Shown: positions 45,287-54,488 of the stretch, piece by piece
How positions within the stretch are numbered: the stretch's first letter is position 1
How the letters are laid out: the number at the start of each line of letters is the position of its first letter
NCBI GenBank assembly: GCA_019639135.1
Contig: JAHBSL010000001.1
Coordinates: 351,200-415,199, forward strand
DNA: 64,000 bases
Reading direction: 5' to 3'
Origin: Acidobacteriota bacterium
GTDB taxonomy: Bacteria > Acidobacteriota > Blastocatellia > Pyrinomonadales > Pyrinomonadaceae
The notes under the pieces: model-generated
The model's input: the letters and a program-made list of their open reading frames with translations, nothing else
Told to the model about the DNA's origin: nothing
Databases searched by the model: none
Made by a program: the position numbers and the translations under genes

Positions 45287-46667
45287 TCAAATATTCCCTC
45301 GCCGCCGCCAATGCCTCGGCGACCCGAGCCGGTGACGTTCCGCCCGCGGCGGATTTGTTCGCAAGCGTACTCTCGAGCGTCAGCTTATCGAAGACGCTCT
45401 CATCTAGCTCAGGGACAATGGTTCGCATTTCCTCTAGGCTCAATTCATTCAGCTCGCGGTTCTCCTTGAGCCCCAGCAGAACAAGGCGGCCGACCGCCTC
45501 ATGCGCCGTCCGAAAGGGCATCCCGGCCTTGACCAGATGATCGGCAAGCTCGGTCGCGTTCAGGTAGCCGGAGGTTGCAGCCTCGCGGCCGCGTTCTTCA
45601 TCAACTACAGTGTTCTCAACCACAATTGCCGCGACACGAAGCGTGATCTTGACCGTATCGACCGTATCAAAGACCGCCTCCTTGTCCTCCTGCATATCCT
45701 TGTTATAGGTAAGAGGTAGTCCTTTGATCAGCGAAAGCAATGCGGCATGATGGCCGAAGACGCGTGCTGCCTTTCCGCGGATAAGCTCAAGCGCGTCGGG
45801 GTTCTTCTTTTGCGGCATCAGGCTCGAGCCCGATGAGACGTTATCGCCAAGCTTCAAGAACCCGAACTCGCCTGTGCAATAGATGATCATGTCCTCGGCG
45901 AGCCGCGAGAGATGCGCCATCAGAAGCGCCGCAGCACCGACGAACTCGATAGCAAAGTCGCGATCCGAAACAGCGTCAAGGCTATTTGCCGATATGGAGT
46001 CAAAACCGAGATCCGCGGCAACGGCCTCGCGGTCGATCTCGAAAGAAGTACCGGCAAGTGCAGCCGAACCGAGCGGCAAAACATTTATTCTCCTCCTAAC
46101 ATCGGCCAGCCGTTCACGGTCGCGGCAAAGCATCTCAAAATAAGCCATGCACCAATGGGCAAAGAGCACCGGCTGCGCACGTTGAAGGTGCGTATAGCCC
46201 GGAATGACGGCTTCGTGAAACCCTTCGGCAATATCCACCAGAGCCGCCTGCAGGTCACGGGCAAGTGCGTCGATCTCATCCGCCTGTTCGCGGAGCCAAA
46301 GCCGAAATGCGGTCGCGACTTGGTCATTTCGGCTGCGGCCAGTGTGGAGCTTTCGGCCCGTATCGCCGATGGCTTCGATCAGCTTTGCCTCAATGAACGA
46401 ATGGACATCCTCAGCGGCTGAACTCTCGAAATAATCCGAGTGGAGTGCGGCATCGGCCGCAAGCTGCGTCAGCCCACCAACGATCGCATCAGCTTCTTCA
46501 CGAGTTATGATTCGCGCACGCTCAAGCCCAAGAGCGTGTGCGATGCTCCCGCGGACATCTGCCGCAAAAAGCCGCCGGTCGAACCGAAACGAATCGTTGA
46601 ACTCGGTAAAGACCTCGTGCGGCTTTTCCGTAAATCGACCGCCCCACAGATTTTCCGATTTGCTCAT
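45279..46667 (-). CDS. argH: Argininosuccinate lyase
   Basis: A 462-residue lyase splitting argininosuccinate to arginine and fumarate, the last step of arginine synthesis. N-terminal LWGGRFTEKPHEVFTEFNDS, the conserved HTGRSRNDQVATAFRLW, the catalytic loop GSSLMPQKKNPD and YNKDMQEDKEAVFD are all present. It is divergent from argG with 104 bp between the starts. It leads a minus-strand run through holA. Confidence 0.95.
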   Translation of the reverse strand: MSKSENLWGGRFTEKPHEVFTEFNDSFRFDRRLFAADVRGSIAHALGLERARIITREEADAIVGGLTQLAADAALHSDYFESSAAEDVHSFIEAKLIEAIGDTGRKLHTGRSRNDQVATAFRLWLREQADEIDALARDLQAALVDIAEGFHEAVIPGYTHLQRAQPVLFAHWCMAYFEMLCRDRERLADVRRRINVLPLGSAALAGTSFEIDREAVAADLGFDSISANSLDAVSDRDFAIEFVGAAALLMAHLSRLAEDMIIYCTGEFGFLKLGDNVSSGSSLMPQKKNPDALELIRGKAARVFGHHAALLSLIKGLPLTYNKDMQEDKEAVFDTVDTVKITLRVAAIVVENTVVDEERGREAATSGYLNATELADHLVKAGMPFRTAHEAVGRLVLLGLKENRELNELSLEEMRTIVPELDESVFDKLTLESTLANKSAAGGTSPARVAEALAAAREYLNG

Positions 46668-46771
46668 ATTTCCGTGTGTGTAAGAATGATTGTAATTCGA
46701 GCGATGTGTTTTGCGGAAACCAGCTTACGGCTAAGAGCTAATAGCTTAGAGCTTTACCCAAACCGAAAGTA
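46668..46771. promoter_or_regulatory. argH/argG divergent control region with a simple-repeat trace
   Basis: 104 bp between divergent arginine genes, so it must hold both promoters. It contains CTAAGAGCTAATAGCTTAG with CTAAG/CTTAG arms. Read in reverse this text (AGCTATTAGCTCTTAGCC) resembles the heptamer tract at 15671-15700. No clear ArgR box is visible. Confidence 0.4.
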
Positions 46772-47971
<1,200 letters not shown>

Positions 47972-48016
47972 ACTCAAACACCCAACGAACGAGATGAGGC
48001 CGAGCCATGGCAAATA

Positions 48017-48045
48017 TTGACAATGTTTGCCAGTTTGTTTATTGT
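48017..48045 (+). promoter_or_regulatory. Promoter placing parD transcription at its start codon
   Basis: TTGACA (48017-48022), a 17-base spacer and TATTGT (48040-48045). The expected start of transcription, about 7 bases past the -10 box, falls at the parD ATG (48052). No ribosome site is visible before that ATG, so the mRNA may be leaderless. The AT-rich repeats around it may be a ParD operator. Confidence 0.55.
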
Positions 48046-48051
48046 TTTGAC

Positions 48052-48300
48052 ATGGCGACTACAACGATGAATATCTCGCTCCCGGATTCGATGAAATCCT
48101 TCGTGGACGAAAGGCTTGCCAATGAATGCTATGGCTCGGCAAGCGAGTATGTACGTGAACTTATCCGCTCTGACCAGAGACGGATCGAGCAGGAAAAGCT
48201 GGAACGGCTTTTATTGGAACGTCTTCACAGCGAGAACACGAAGGAGTGGAATGTTGAAAAACTTCGCGCGGAACTGACGCGTCGTAAAAAGAAGAAATGA
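48052..48300 (+). CDS. parD: ParD-like antitoxin
   Basis: An 82-residue antitoxin of the CopG/ParD type. N-terminal TTTMNISLPDSMKSFVDERL forms the ribbon-helix-helix DNA-binding part, here MNISLPDSM then FVDERL. The charged C-terminus (LRAELTRRKKKK) wraps the toxin. Start is 48052 or 48067. The stop overlaps the start of a ParE-type toxin gene (ATGA), as in type II pairs. The antitoxin looks intact although the toxin is not. It probably represses its own promoter. Confidence 0.82.
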   Translation: MATTTMNISLPDSMKSFVDERLANECYGSASEYVRELIRSDQRRIEQEKLERLLLERLHSENTKEWNVEKLRAELTRRKKKK

Positions 48301-48613
48301 AGATCAGCTACGAGGACAATGTCTTTGAAGACTTCTCGCAATTTCTTCTTATTTCTTCGATCTTCAGGAAGACCTCGCTCAGCGGTTCCTGGATTCTTGC
48401 GACGAAACATTTAAGTTGATCGCATCACACCCACAGCTTGGGGCGCCAAACAAATTTAGTGTCCAGAAACTCTCGTCGGTACGTATGGTTCGGGTCAGGG
48501 GCTTCGAGAAATATCTGATCTTCTACATTCCGACAGATAATGAGATCCGGATCTTGCATGTATTCCACAGTGCGAAGGATTATAACCGGGTATTTGATGA
48601 GGATATCGCTTGA
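48297..48613 (+). pseudogene. parE: ParE-like toxin broken by a frameshift
   Basis: The reading frame from ATG 48297 (overlapping parD) gives MKISYEDNVFEDFSQ and then runs out of frame. The rest of a ParE/RelE-fold toxin lies in another frame: YFFDLQEDLAQRFLDSCDET, then LIASHPQLGAP and VRMVRVRGFEKYLIFY, ending at 48613. A single missing base (or two extra) near 48342-48362, in a TTTCTTCTTATTTCTTCG stretch, explains it. The repaired protein would be about 105 residues, a normal ParE length. Either a real inactivation or an assembly error. Confidence 0.75.
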
Positions 48614-48739
48614 TGCAATCTAGTCCTGTTCGAGGGTATGAAGACGAGCGCGAATTATGCTACGGAAAATCGAAGGCGAGCAAACCGGCATACTGGAAAG
48701 AATAAATTTGGAGCCGGAGAAGTTGGAGGAGTAGGCGAA

Positions 48740-49045
48740 GTGTTCCGATTTCGGAAGACGAATCCCGATATTGCGAAACTCCTTGAGGTAACAGAAAAAG
48801 CTCAAGGCCTGATAGAGGAACTGCATAGAACGGATCCTTTAAATCCGACGTTTGACCAGGTCGGAATCTTGGACGGTCGCGAGAACATTACTGAGTATCT
48901 CGAGCATAATGAATGGGGTGTTGCTTTCGAACATCTGCTGTATATGATTCACGAGTCAGGCATTGCCTTTCCAGAGAATGAGCTGCTGGAACTTCACTCG
49001 ATCGCGAAACTAAACGGCCCTCACAACCGGTCCGAGGAAAGCTAA
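48740..49045 (+). CDS. Possible MafI-like immunity protein
   Basis: A 101-residue acidic, helical protein if read from GTG 48740, where GGAGGAG lies 8 bases upstream; an ATG at 48638 has a poor basic N-terminus. Segments include FRFRKTNPDIAKLLEV, ITEYLEHNEWGVAFEHLLY and FPENELLELHSIAKL. The helix pattern with one E/D-rich loop resembles MafI-type immunity proteins that guard against a polymorphic toxin. No partner toxin gene is in the window. Call is tentative; its position after a broken ParE and before kptA suits a small defence island. Confidence 0.4.
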   Translation: MFRFRKTNPDIAKLLEVTEKAQGLIEELHRTDPLNPTFDQVGILDGRENITEYLEHNEWGVAFEHLLYMIHESGIAFPENELLELHSIAKLNGPHNRSEES

Positions 49046-49051
49046 ACATCA

Positions 49052-49600
49052 GTGCGAGATCAACTTGAACCAACAAGCAAATTCCTAAGCTATGTGCTCA
49101 GGCATCAGCCCGATGCGATCGGATTGCAGCTCGATACAGAAGGCTGGGCAGACTTGTCCGAACTTATCCATCTTGCAAATGCAGACGGTCGTAATCTCAC
49201 ATTGGAGTTGGTCAAAGAAGTTGTCGCGACAAACAACAAGAAGCGGTTTGTCTTCAGCGAGGACGGGAAGAGGATAAGGGCGAGTCAAGGACATTCCGTC
49301 GAGATCGAGCTTGGACTTGAACCGGTTACGCCTCCCGATTTTCTCTATCACGGCACAGCAACTCGATTTCTCGACTCCATTCTTGAGAAAGGGCTCATCC
49401 CGGCATCACGTCGTCATGTTCATCTTTCGGCCGAGCAGACAACTGCCCTCGAGGTCGGTCGCCGGCATGGGAAACCGACAGTGATCAAGATACGGTCGTC
49501 GGAGATGCATAGCTCAGGACACGAGTTTTTTCTTTCCGACAACGGCGTATGGCTGACCACATTTGTCCCGGTCGGGTTTCTAATTTTCGAGGAAGTATGA
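49052..49600 (+). CDS. kptA: RNA 2'-phosphotransferase (Tpt1/KptA)
   Basis: A 182-residue enzyme that removes a 2'-phosphate from RNA with NAD+, making ADP-ribose 1'',2''-cyclic phosphate. The start is GTG 49052. The N-terminal winged part has SKFLSYVLRHQPDAIGLQ and EGWADLSELI. The ART-like part has RIRASQGHSVEIE, FLYHGTATRFLDSIL, and VHLSAEQTTALEVGRRHG. The conserved RH, GH and YHGT residues are present. Bacteria rarely have a known 2'-phosphate splice substrate; the role may be in repair or toxin-linked RNA damage. Confidence 0.9.
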   Translation: MRDQLEPTSKFLSYVLRHQPDAIGLQLDTEGWADLSELIHLANADGRNLTLELVKEVVATNNKKRFVFSEDGKRIRASQGHSVEIELGLEPVTPPDFLYHGTATRFLDSILEKGLIPASRRHVHLSAEQTTALEVGRRHGKPTVIKIRSSEMHSSGHEFFLSDNGVWLTTFVPVGFLIFEEV

Positions 49601-49668
49601 TCAAGACTGCAATAACTCAGTGCCATTAGATCGTCAGTTAGGCTTGTAGTTTCGAACTAGATGAACAC

Positions 49669-50085
49669 ATGGGAAAATTTATTCACCTCAGGTCAGACAA
49701 GTTTGTCATTCTTCCCGGCGAAGACGACGAGATAGTAAACGAAGGGATGTATGGAAAGGCCCTTGCCGAGTATTTGCAACGCGAACTTACGGAGCTTGGG
49801 TACAACGTTCCCTTTATCTGCGCGGAAGACTGGGGTTGGTGGGTTGAGCTATAACTTGATCCGATGCGGTCTGGAGTCTTGATTCATGCGGTTCCGGAAA
49901 CGAGCGACCCTATCGAGTACCTCTGTACAGATGGATTCAAAGGCGACAGAAAGTGGAGCTGGTCAAAGCTTCGATTTATTGACACGCGTCCTTTAGCGGA
50001 TACGTTGCTTAATGATCTGCTTGCGATCTTTGAGCGGGATAGTGAAGTAGAGATCCTAGGAGTATTGGACGACGTGCCTTATTAG
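49669..50085 (+). pseudogene. Small hypothetical gene split by one in-frame stop codon
   Basis: Two open segments in the same frame: residues 1-61 (MGKFIHLRSDKFVILPGEDD... ending EDWGWWVEL) and, after TAA at 49852-49854, a further 77 residues, in which KWSWSKLRFIDTRP and EVEILGVLDDVPY look conserved. Both parts are coherent, and no second ribosome site precedes the second segment. The likely explanation is nonsense mutation of one codon in a roughly 138-codon gene of unknown function. Readthrough or two separate small proteins are alternatives. Confidence 0.6.
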
Positions 50086-50086
50086 T

Positions 50087-50485
50087 ATGGGAGATGGTGT
50101 GGGAAGAAAGGCTGTTGACGAATGGCACGCCATCGTCCGCACGCGGAATGCGAGTGGGCTTGGCGAACTGCTAGCTGACGATGTTGTTTTCTATTCGCCG
50201 GTGTTGCATACGCCGCAGGTTGGGAAGGCGATAACGGCGATGTACCTGACGGCCGCGATGCATGTTTTCGGGAACGAGAGTTTCCGTTATGTTCGCGAGG
50301 TCGTGGGTGAAAGCGATGCCGTTCTCGAATTTGAAACGGAGATCGATGGCATCACAATCAACGGCGTCGATATGATTCGCTGGAACGCCGACGACAAGAT
50401 CACCGAATTCAAAGTAATGGTCCGCCCGCTCAAGGCCATTAACCTTATCCACGATCGCATGGCCGCGATGCTCGGGCCGAAATAA
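50087..50485 (+). CDS. NTF2/SnoaL-like protein
   Basis: A 132-residue protein with the NTF2-fold pattern: a first helix with VDEWHAIVRTRNASGLGELL and DDVVFYSPV, then FETEIDGITINGVDMIRWN and ITEFKVMVRPLKAINLIHDRM. The fold is used by polyketide cyclases, ketosteroid isomerases and many unknowns. No catalytic residues can be named. It starts one base after the split gene and 27 bp before the methyltransferase gene. Role open. Confidence 0.75.
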   Translation: MGDGVGRKAVDEWHAIVRTRNASGLGELLADDVVFYSPVLHTPQVGKAITAMYLTAAMHVFGNESFRYVREVVGESDAVLEFETEIDGITINGVDMIRWNADDKITEFKVMVRPLKAINLIHDRMAAMLGPK

Positions 50486-50512
50486 GCCCCGCTGTGATAT
50501 TGTTGACCGATC

Positions 50513-52057
50513 GTGAACGATGAATTCTCATACGACCGGCTTCCTTATCCGAGTAAATTTTTTGTCCAGACCTTTCCCGGAAGGCTGGCGACGCAGGCCT
50601 TGCTTTTTGGAATGGAGTCCGCGGCCGCGGAGACGAGCACGGTGCTCGAGCTCGGTTGTGGCAACGGCAGCAACCTGATCGCTCAAGCTTACCTGATGCC
50701 GCAGGCCCGCTTCACCGGCATAGATCTTTCGAAGGTACATATCGATGAAGCCAAAGCCGCCACTGCGGAACTCGGGCTTGGCAATGTCGAGTTTCACCAG
50801 GCGGATGTTATGGAGATGTCGGCAGCGACCTTCGGCCGGTTCGACTACATCGTCGCCCACGGGCTTTTCTCATGGGTGCCCGAGGCCGTACGAACCCGCG
50901 TTCTTGAGCTTTTCCGCGAATTGCTCAACCCGAACGGCGTCGGCTATATCAGCTACAGCGCGTTCCCGGGCGCGCATGAGCGGCAGATAACGCAGCATGC
51001 GATGCGGTTCGCGAGCCGCGGCATCGAAGACCCGGCCGAAAAGGTCGAGCGTGCTCTCGGCTTCCTCAAGTTCGCTGCCGAGCAAAGCTCGAACCGCGGC
51101 ACGTATGGCCAGATACTTGTTCGCGAATTTCGCCGCCACGGCACCCGCGACCTCGCCGATGTTTTTCACGATGACCTCGCCGAGCTGAACACGCCATTCT
51201 ACTTTCATGAGTTTGCCGAGTTGCTTGCCGCGAACGGCCTGCAGTTCCTTGCCGAGGCGGAGCTCCATGCAATGGGTACGGCAGACATGACACCCGCCGC
51301 CCGCGACTTCATTTCTGGCATCGACGATGTGATCGAACGCGAACAGTATCTCGATATCTTCCGCGGCCGGGCCTTCCGTCAAAGCCTTGTTGTCCGCTCC
51401 GAAGTGAATCTCGACCGCGATATGAAGCCCAATGTGCTAGATCGGCTTCTCGTCAGCTCTTCCCTGCGGCCCGCCGGGAGCTCACCTGATCTTGTCGGGA
51501 ACGGGCGAGTTAAGTTCGCCGGAAACAGCGGGCAGCAGATCGAGATCGATCTGCCGCTTGCCAAGACAGCCCTCGCTCGGCTTAGCTCGCTATGGCCGCG
51601 AGCTGTTGCACTCAAGGAACTTGTGGGCGAAGCTCGCGAACGCGCCGCCGGCCTCAGCGATGATGAGGCCAAGCAGCAGGCTGAGGCTTTCCGCCAGATG
51701 CTCTTCCAGATAGCGACGGCGACCGACCTTGTTGAGCTTCACACGTTTCAGCCGTCGGCAGCCGCAGAGTTGTTGGAGAAACCGAAACTCAGCCGGCTTG
51801 CCCGATGGCAGATGGCTTCGGCCCGCAATGTCATATCGGGATTCGGGATCGATATGGAAATCGCCGATCCGGTGTCACGCCGTCTGCTCGAATTGCTTGA
51901 CGGCAAGCGAAGCCGGTCTTCCGTGCTCGATGAACTCGGGAAGTTTATCCGCTCGTCGCATGAGATCGAAGGCAAAAAGGAGTTGCTCGCGACGCTTGCG
52001 GAATGGCTCGATGAAAGCCTCGCCCACCTCGCCCGACTCGGTATGTACGAAGGCTAG
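50513..52057 (+). CDS. SAM-dependent methyltransferase with MT-regulatory domain
   Basis: A 514-residue protein, start GTG 50513. Residues about 35-160 are a class I methyltransferase domain: motif I is VLELGCGNGSNLIAQA, then ARFTGIDLS. Residues about 210-300 match the methyltransferase-regulatory region (PF10119), with FYFHEFAELLAANGLQFLAEAEL. The rest is a variable C-terminal domain. Relatives are known from Planctomycetes and delta-proteobacteria; substrate unknown. Its stop overlaps the stop of the convergent methyltransferase at a CTAG sequence. Confidence 0.8.
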   Translation: MNDEFSYDRLPYPSKFFVQTFPGRLATQALLFGMESAAAETSTVLELGCGNGSNLIAQAYLMPQARFTGIDLSKVHIDEAKAATAELGLGNVEFHQADVMEMSAATFGRFDYIVAHGLFSWVPEAVRTRVLELFRELLNPNGVGYISYSAFPGAHERQITQHAMRFASRGIEDPAEKVERALGFLKFAAEQSSNRGTYGQILVREFRRHGTRDLADVFHDDLAELNTPFYFHEFAELLAANGLQFLAEAELHAMGTADMTPAARDFISGIDDVIEREQYLDIFRGRAFRQSLVVRSEVNLDRDMKPNVLDRLLVSSSLRPAGSSPDLVGNGRVKFAGNSGQQIEIDLPLAKTALARLSSLWPRAVALKELVGEARERAAGLSDDEAKQQAEAFRQMLFQIATATDLVELHTFQPSAAAELLEKPKLSRLARWQMASARNVISGFGIDMEIADPVSRRLLELLDGKRSRSSVLDELGKFIRSSHEIEGKKELLATLAEWLDESLAHLARLGMYEG

Positions 52058-52740
52058 CCGCACTCAAGGACAAGCCTGAAAGGAAAGCTTCGTTTGACGT
52101 TCCGTGTCCCGGCGATCTTCGCCAATTCCTCCGGCCTGAATCCGCGAAGCACCGAGAGCGAACCGTCTTCCCTGACCAAGGGTGAGATAAAAAAGGCCCG
52201 GCAAAAGAGTCGATAGAGCCGGTATGCGACCGGGTGGCGATGCAGGTCAATTACGAAAACGCCGTTTCGGGCGACCCGACGCATTTCCTGCAGGGCCTGC
52301 GGGATCTGTTCAACGGTCAGGTGATGGAAAAAGAGGGATGAGATAGCGTAGTCAAATTCACCATCGGCAAAGGGCAATTGAAACGCATCGCCTTGTGTGA
52401 TCGAGATCACGGGAAAGTCGTTTGTATTTTTTGCCGAAACGCTCGCCGAGATCGGATTGAGATCAAGCCCGGTTAACCGCCCCTTGATGCCTTTCGTTCT
52501 TGCAAACTCCGCCGTGTATCGAAGCAATTCGCCCGAGCCGCAACCGACATCGAGCAGGCTGAACTCGGTTAGCTCTCGCCTCTCGACCTCCGCTAAAAGC
52601 GACCGCCTAAGTGCCCGCCGGTCGCCGAGAAAGCGGTTGATGAACGCTATCTCTTTGAGAAAGCGGTCGTACTCGGCCGCCGTATAGTCGCCGGTGTCGA
52701 TCCGTTCAAGCTGTTTTGATCGGCGATCAAGATCTGGCAT
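52054..52740 (-). CDS. Class I SAM-dependent methyltransferase (UbiE-like)
   Basis: A 228-residue methyltransferase. Start 52740 (MPDLDRRSKQLERID) is preferred; the open frame reaches 52848 but a weak tail is added. The SAM site is SLLDVGCGSGELLRYTA, followed by LTGLDLNPI, then DAFQLPFADGEFDYAISS. The C-terminus contains GVFVIDLHRHPVAYRLYRLF. Membership of a quinone, polyketide or unknown acceptor group is open. It lies convergent with the other methyltransferase and divergent from the eCIS-core gene. Confidence 0.82.
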   Translation of the reverse strand: MPDLDRRSKQLERIDTGDYTAAEYDRFLKEIAFINRFLGDRRALRRSLLAEVERRELTEFSLLDVGCGSGELLRYTAEFARTKGIKGRLTGLDLNPISASVSAKNTNDFPVISITQGDAFQLPFADGEFDYAISSLFFHHLTVEQIPQALQEMRRVARNGVFVIDLHRHPVAYRLYRLFCRAFFISPLVREDGSLSVLRGFRPEELAKIAGTRNVKRSFPFRLVLECG

Positions 52741-52824
52741 TCTGCTTGTCCAAGAATTTGTGCTCCTTACGCATTGTATGGTAGTAAAGAGCTCACTCGA
52801 ACAAAAACGAAGGAGACCGCTTAA

Positions 52825-53154
52825 ATGGAAGATCAAGGAAAAAAGCACTTAGCACCATCTGCATCGAAGGTCGGTAAGACCGACGGAGCACCGCTTCCCG
52901 CCCCGCTGAAGCACGAATTTGAGGCGTCTTTTGGCTCTGACCTTTCTCAGGTAAGGGTCCACGAAAGCCACGCCCCGACACACTTAGGGGCAAAGGCTTT
53001 CGCCCACGGCAGCGATATTTTCTTTGCACCGGGCGAATACCAGCCGCATACGGATGTGGGTAGAAAGCTGCTGGCCCATGAGCTGACGCATGTTGTCCAA
53101 CAGGGCGGCGGTACAAGCCCGGTGGATTCGCCGAGCAACGACCCCGAACACTAG
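52825..53154 (+). CDS. eCIS-core domain (DUF4157) mini-protein with HExxH
   Basis: A 109-residue protein with AAGGAG before its start. Residues about 22-98 match the DUF4157/eCIS-core domain: LKHEFEASFGSDLSQVRVH, LGAKAFAHGSDIFFAPGEY and the metallopeptidase motif HELTHVVQQ. This domain is usually the N-terminal part of effectors of extracellular contractile injection systems or larger toxins, where it may act as a signal or protease. Here it stands alone and no sheath, tube or effector gene is in the window. Confidence 0.8.
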   Translation: MEDQGKKHLAPSASKVGKTDGAPLPAPLKHEFEASFGSDLSQVRVHESHAPTHLGAKAFAHGSDIFFAPGEYQPHTDVGRKLLAHELTHVVQQGGGTSPVDSPSNDPEH

Positions 53155-53166
53155 CGGTTACGTGAC

Positions 53167-53207
53167 AAAAAGCAGCCGCCCCTACAATGGAGCGGCTGCT
53201 TCTTTTT
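53167..53207. terminator. Bidirectional terminator after the DUF4157 gene
   Basis: AGCAGCCGC (53171-53179) and GCGGCTGCT (53192-53200) form a 9-bp stem around a 12-base loop, with an A-run before and TCTTTTT after. It ends transcription of the plus-strand gene and can serve the convergent DUF1501 gene. The loop holds CCCCTACAA, part of the text found at 39255-39266. Confidence 0.85.
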
Positions 53208-53231
53208 CAACGACTCATTTGGCCCGCAGGT

Positions 53232-54488
53232 TTAGCTTAGAAAGCCCAACGCCCCGGCGGCCCTGGGATCGAACTTCGGGAACAAGGCCTCGGACCGGTC
53301 GCTTCCCAAATGCTTCGTTGCCACTTCTGTGAAGATCGTCCGAAAGTCGGTCGTTATCGCAAGGTCGCGGCCCTCGTTTAGTTGATCGTTCTTCAGGCCT
53401 TTCCACTCGCCAAAAACCTTCCCGCCTTTCACGGAATTGCCGAGCACGAGCATCGCATTGCCATGGCCGTGGTCGGTGCCGAGCGAGCCGTTCTCGCGGG
53501 CCGTCCGGCCAAATTCGGACATTGTCAGCACCACGACATCGTCCATCCGCTTGCCGAGGTCGGTGGCAAAGGCCGCGATCGAATTCGCAAAGTCCCTTAG
53601 CAAATTCGCGAGTTGCCCGCGTGCACCGCCCTGCCGCACGTGCGTATCCCAGCCGCCCGATTCAGCGAACGCAACCTCGAGCCCGACGCCCGCCTTGATG
53701 AGCTGAGCGATCTGTTGCAACGAACGTCCAAGCTGGCTGTTCGGGTATTGAGCTCCATTCTCGGGGCGAAACTGCGAGGGATTTGCGGTCTTTAGAAAGT
53801 TGACCGCCTCGAAGGTCTCTTTGCCCGTCTCGCCGAGCGTGTCCTTCACATTTTGCTGGTAAACACCCTCAAAGCCGCCCTTTAGGTCCGCCGTGTAAAG
53901 CCCCGCCTTGATCGAGAAATCCGAAAGGCTGGTCATTGCGATCGAGGGCGAGCGGCCATAGAGCGAACGCGGAAGCTGCTGCGTCATCGCAACGGCACGG
54001 AAGGGCGAATCGGCCTTCCCGGCGGTAGCCTGCAGCGCCCGGTTTAGCCAGCCGTCGCGGGTAGATTTCACACCCGGCGTGCCCGATTCCATATAGTCCT
54101 GAGCGTCAAAATGCGAACGCGTGTTGTCCGGCGAGCCGCAGGAATTGATAACGGCAAGCTGCCTTGCGCTCCAAAATGGCTGGAGCGACGCCATCGCCGG
54201 ATGAAGCCCGAAAAAGCCGTCAAGGTCGAGCGCTCCGTCGGTCTGCCGCGGCCGGGCGATTGCGGTCCCGCGGCGGAGATTGTAATATTCGCCCTCGCCG
54301 TGCGGGACGATCATGCTTAGCCCATCGACCGCTCCACGCTGAAAGATCGTGACCAGCACCTTTCGCTTTCCGCCGCTGCCCTTCGCCTGTGCTGCTGCAA
54401 ACTGATGGAGAAAATCCGGGGCCGCCGCCATCAGCCCAAAGCTCACCAGTCCGATCCCGCTTGTCTTAAGAAAATAACGCCTGTCCAT
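53232..54488 (-). CDS. Tat-exported DUF1501-family protein
   Basis: A 418-residue protein of the DUF1501 family (sulfatase-like fold, function poorly known). Start 54488, with a GGAG site, gives a twin-arginine signal: MDRRYFLKTSGIGLVSFGL. The family segments GAVDGLSMIVPHGE, GFFGLHPAMASLQP, SHFDAQDYMESG, GGWDTHVRQGG and MSEFGRTARENGSLGTDHGHG are present. Partners are often DUF1800 proteins, but none is near. The open frame runs further upstream to 54839 without support. Metal binding by His/Asp residues is likely. Confidence 0.85.
   Translation of the reverse strand: MDRRYFLKTSGIGLVSFGLMAAAPDFLHQFAAAQAKGSGGKRKVLVTIFQRGAVDGLSMIVPHGEGEYYNLRRGTAIARPRQTDGALDLDGFFGLHPAMASLQPFWSARQLAVINSCGSPDNTRSHFDAQDYMESGTPGVKSTRDGWLNRALQATAGKADSPFRAVAMTQQLPRSLYGRSPSIAMTSLSDFSIKAGLYTADLKGGFEGVYQQNVKDTLGETGKETFEAVNFLKTANPSQFRPENGAQYPNSQLGRSLQQIAQLIKAGVGLEVAFAESGGWDTHVRQGGARGQLANLLRDFANSIAAFATDLGKRMDDVVVLTMSEFGRTARENGSLGTDHGHGNAMLVLGNSVKGGKVFGEWKGLKNDQLNEGRDLAITTDFRTIFTEVATKHLGSDRSEALFPKFDPRAAGALGFLS

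Noticed and set aside
48340..48365. Programmed ribosomal frameshifting in parE
   Set aside because: No X XXY YYZ slippery heptamer with a downstream stem is seen; simple mutation or sequencing error is more likely.
48052..53154. Complete new defence system
   Set aside because: The genes are unrelated small modules, two of them broken; there is no nuclease, sensor or effector set that forms a system.
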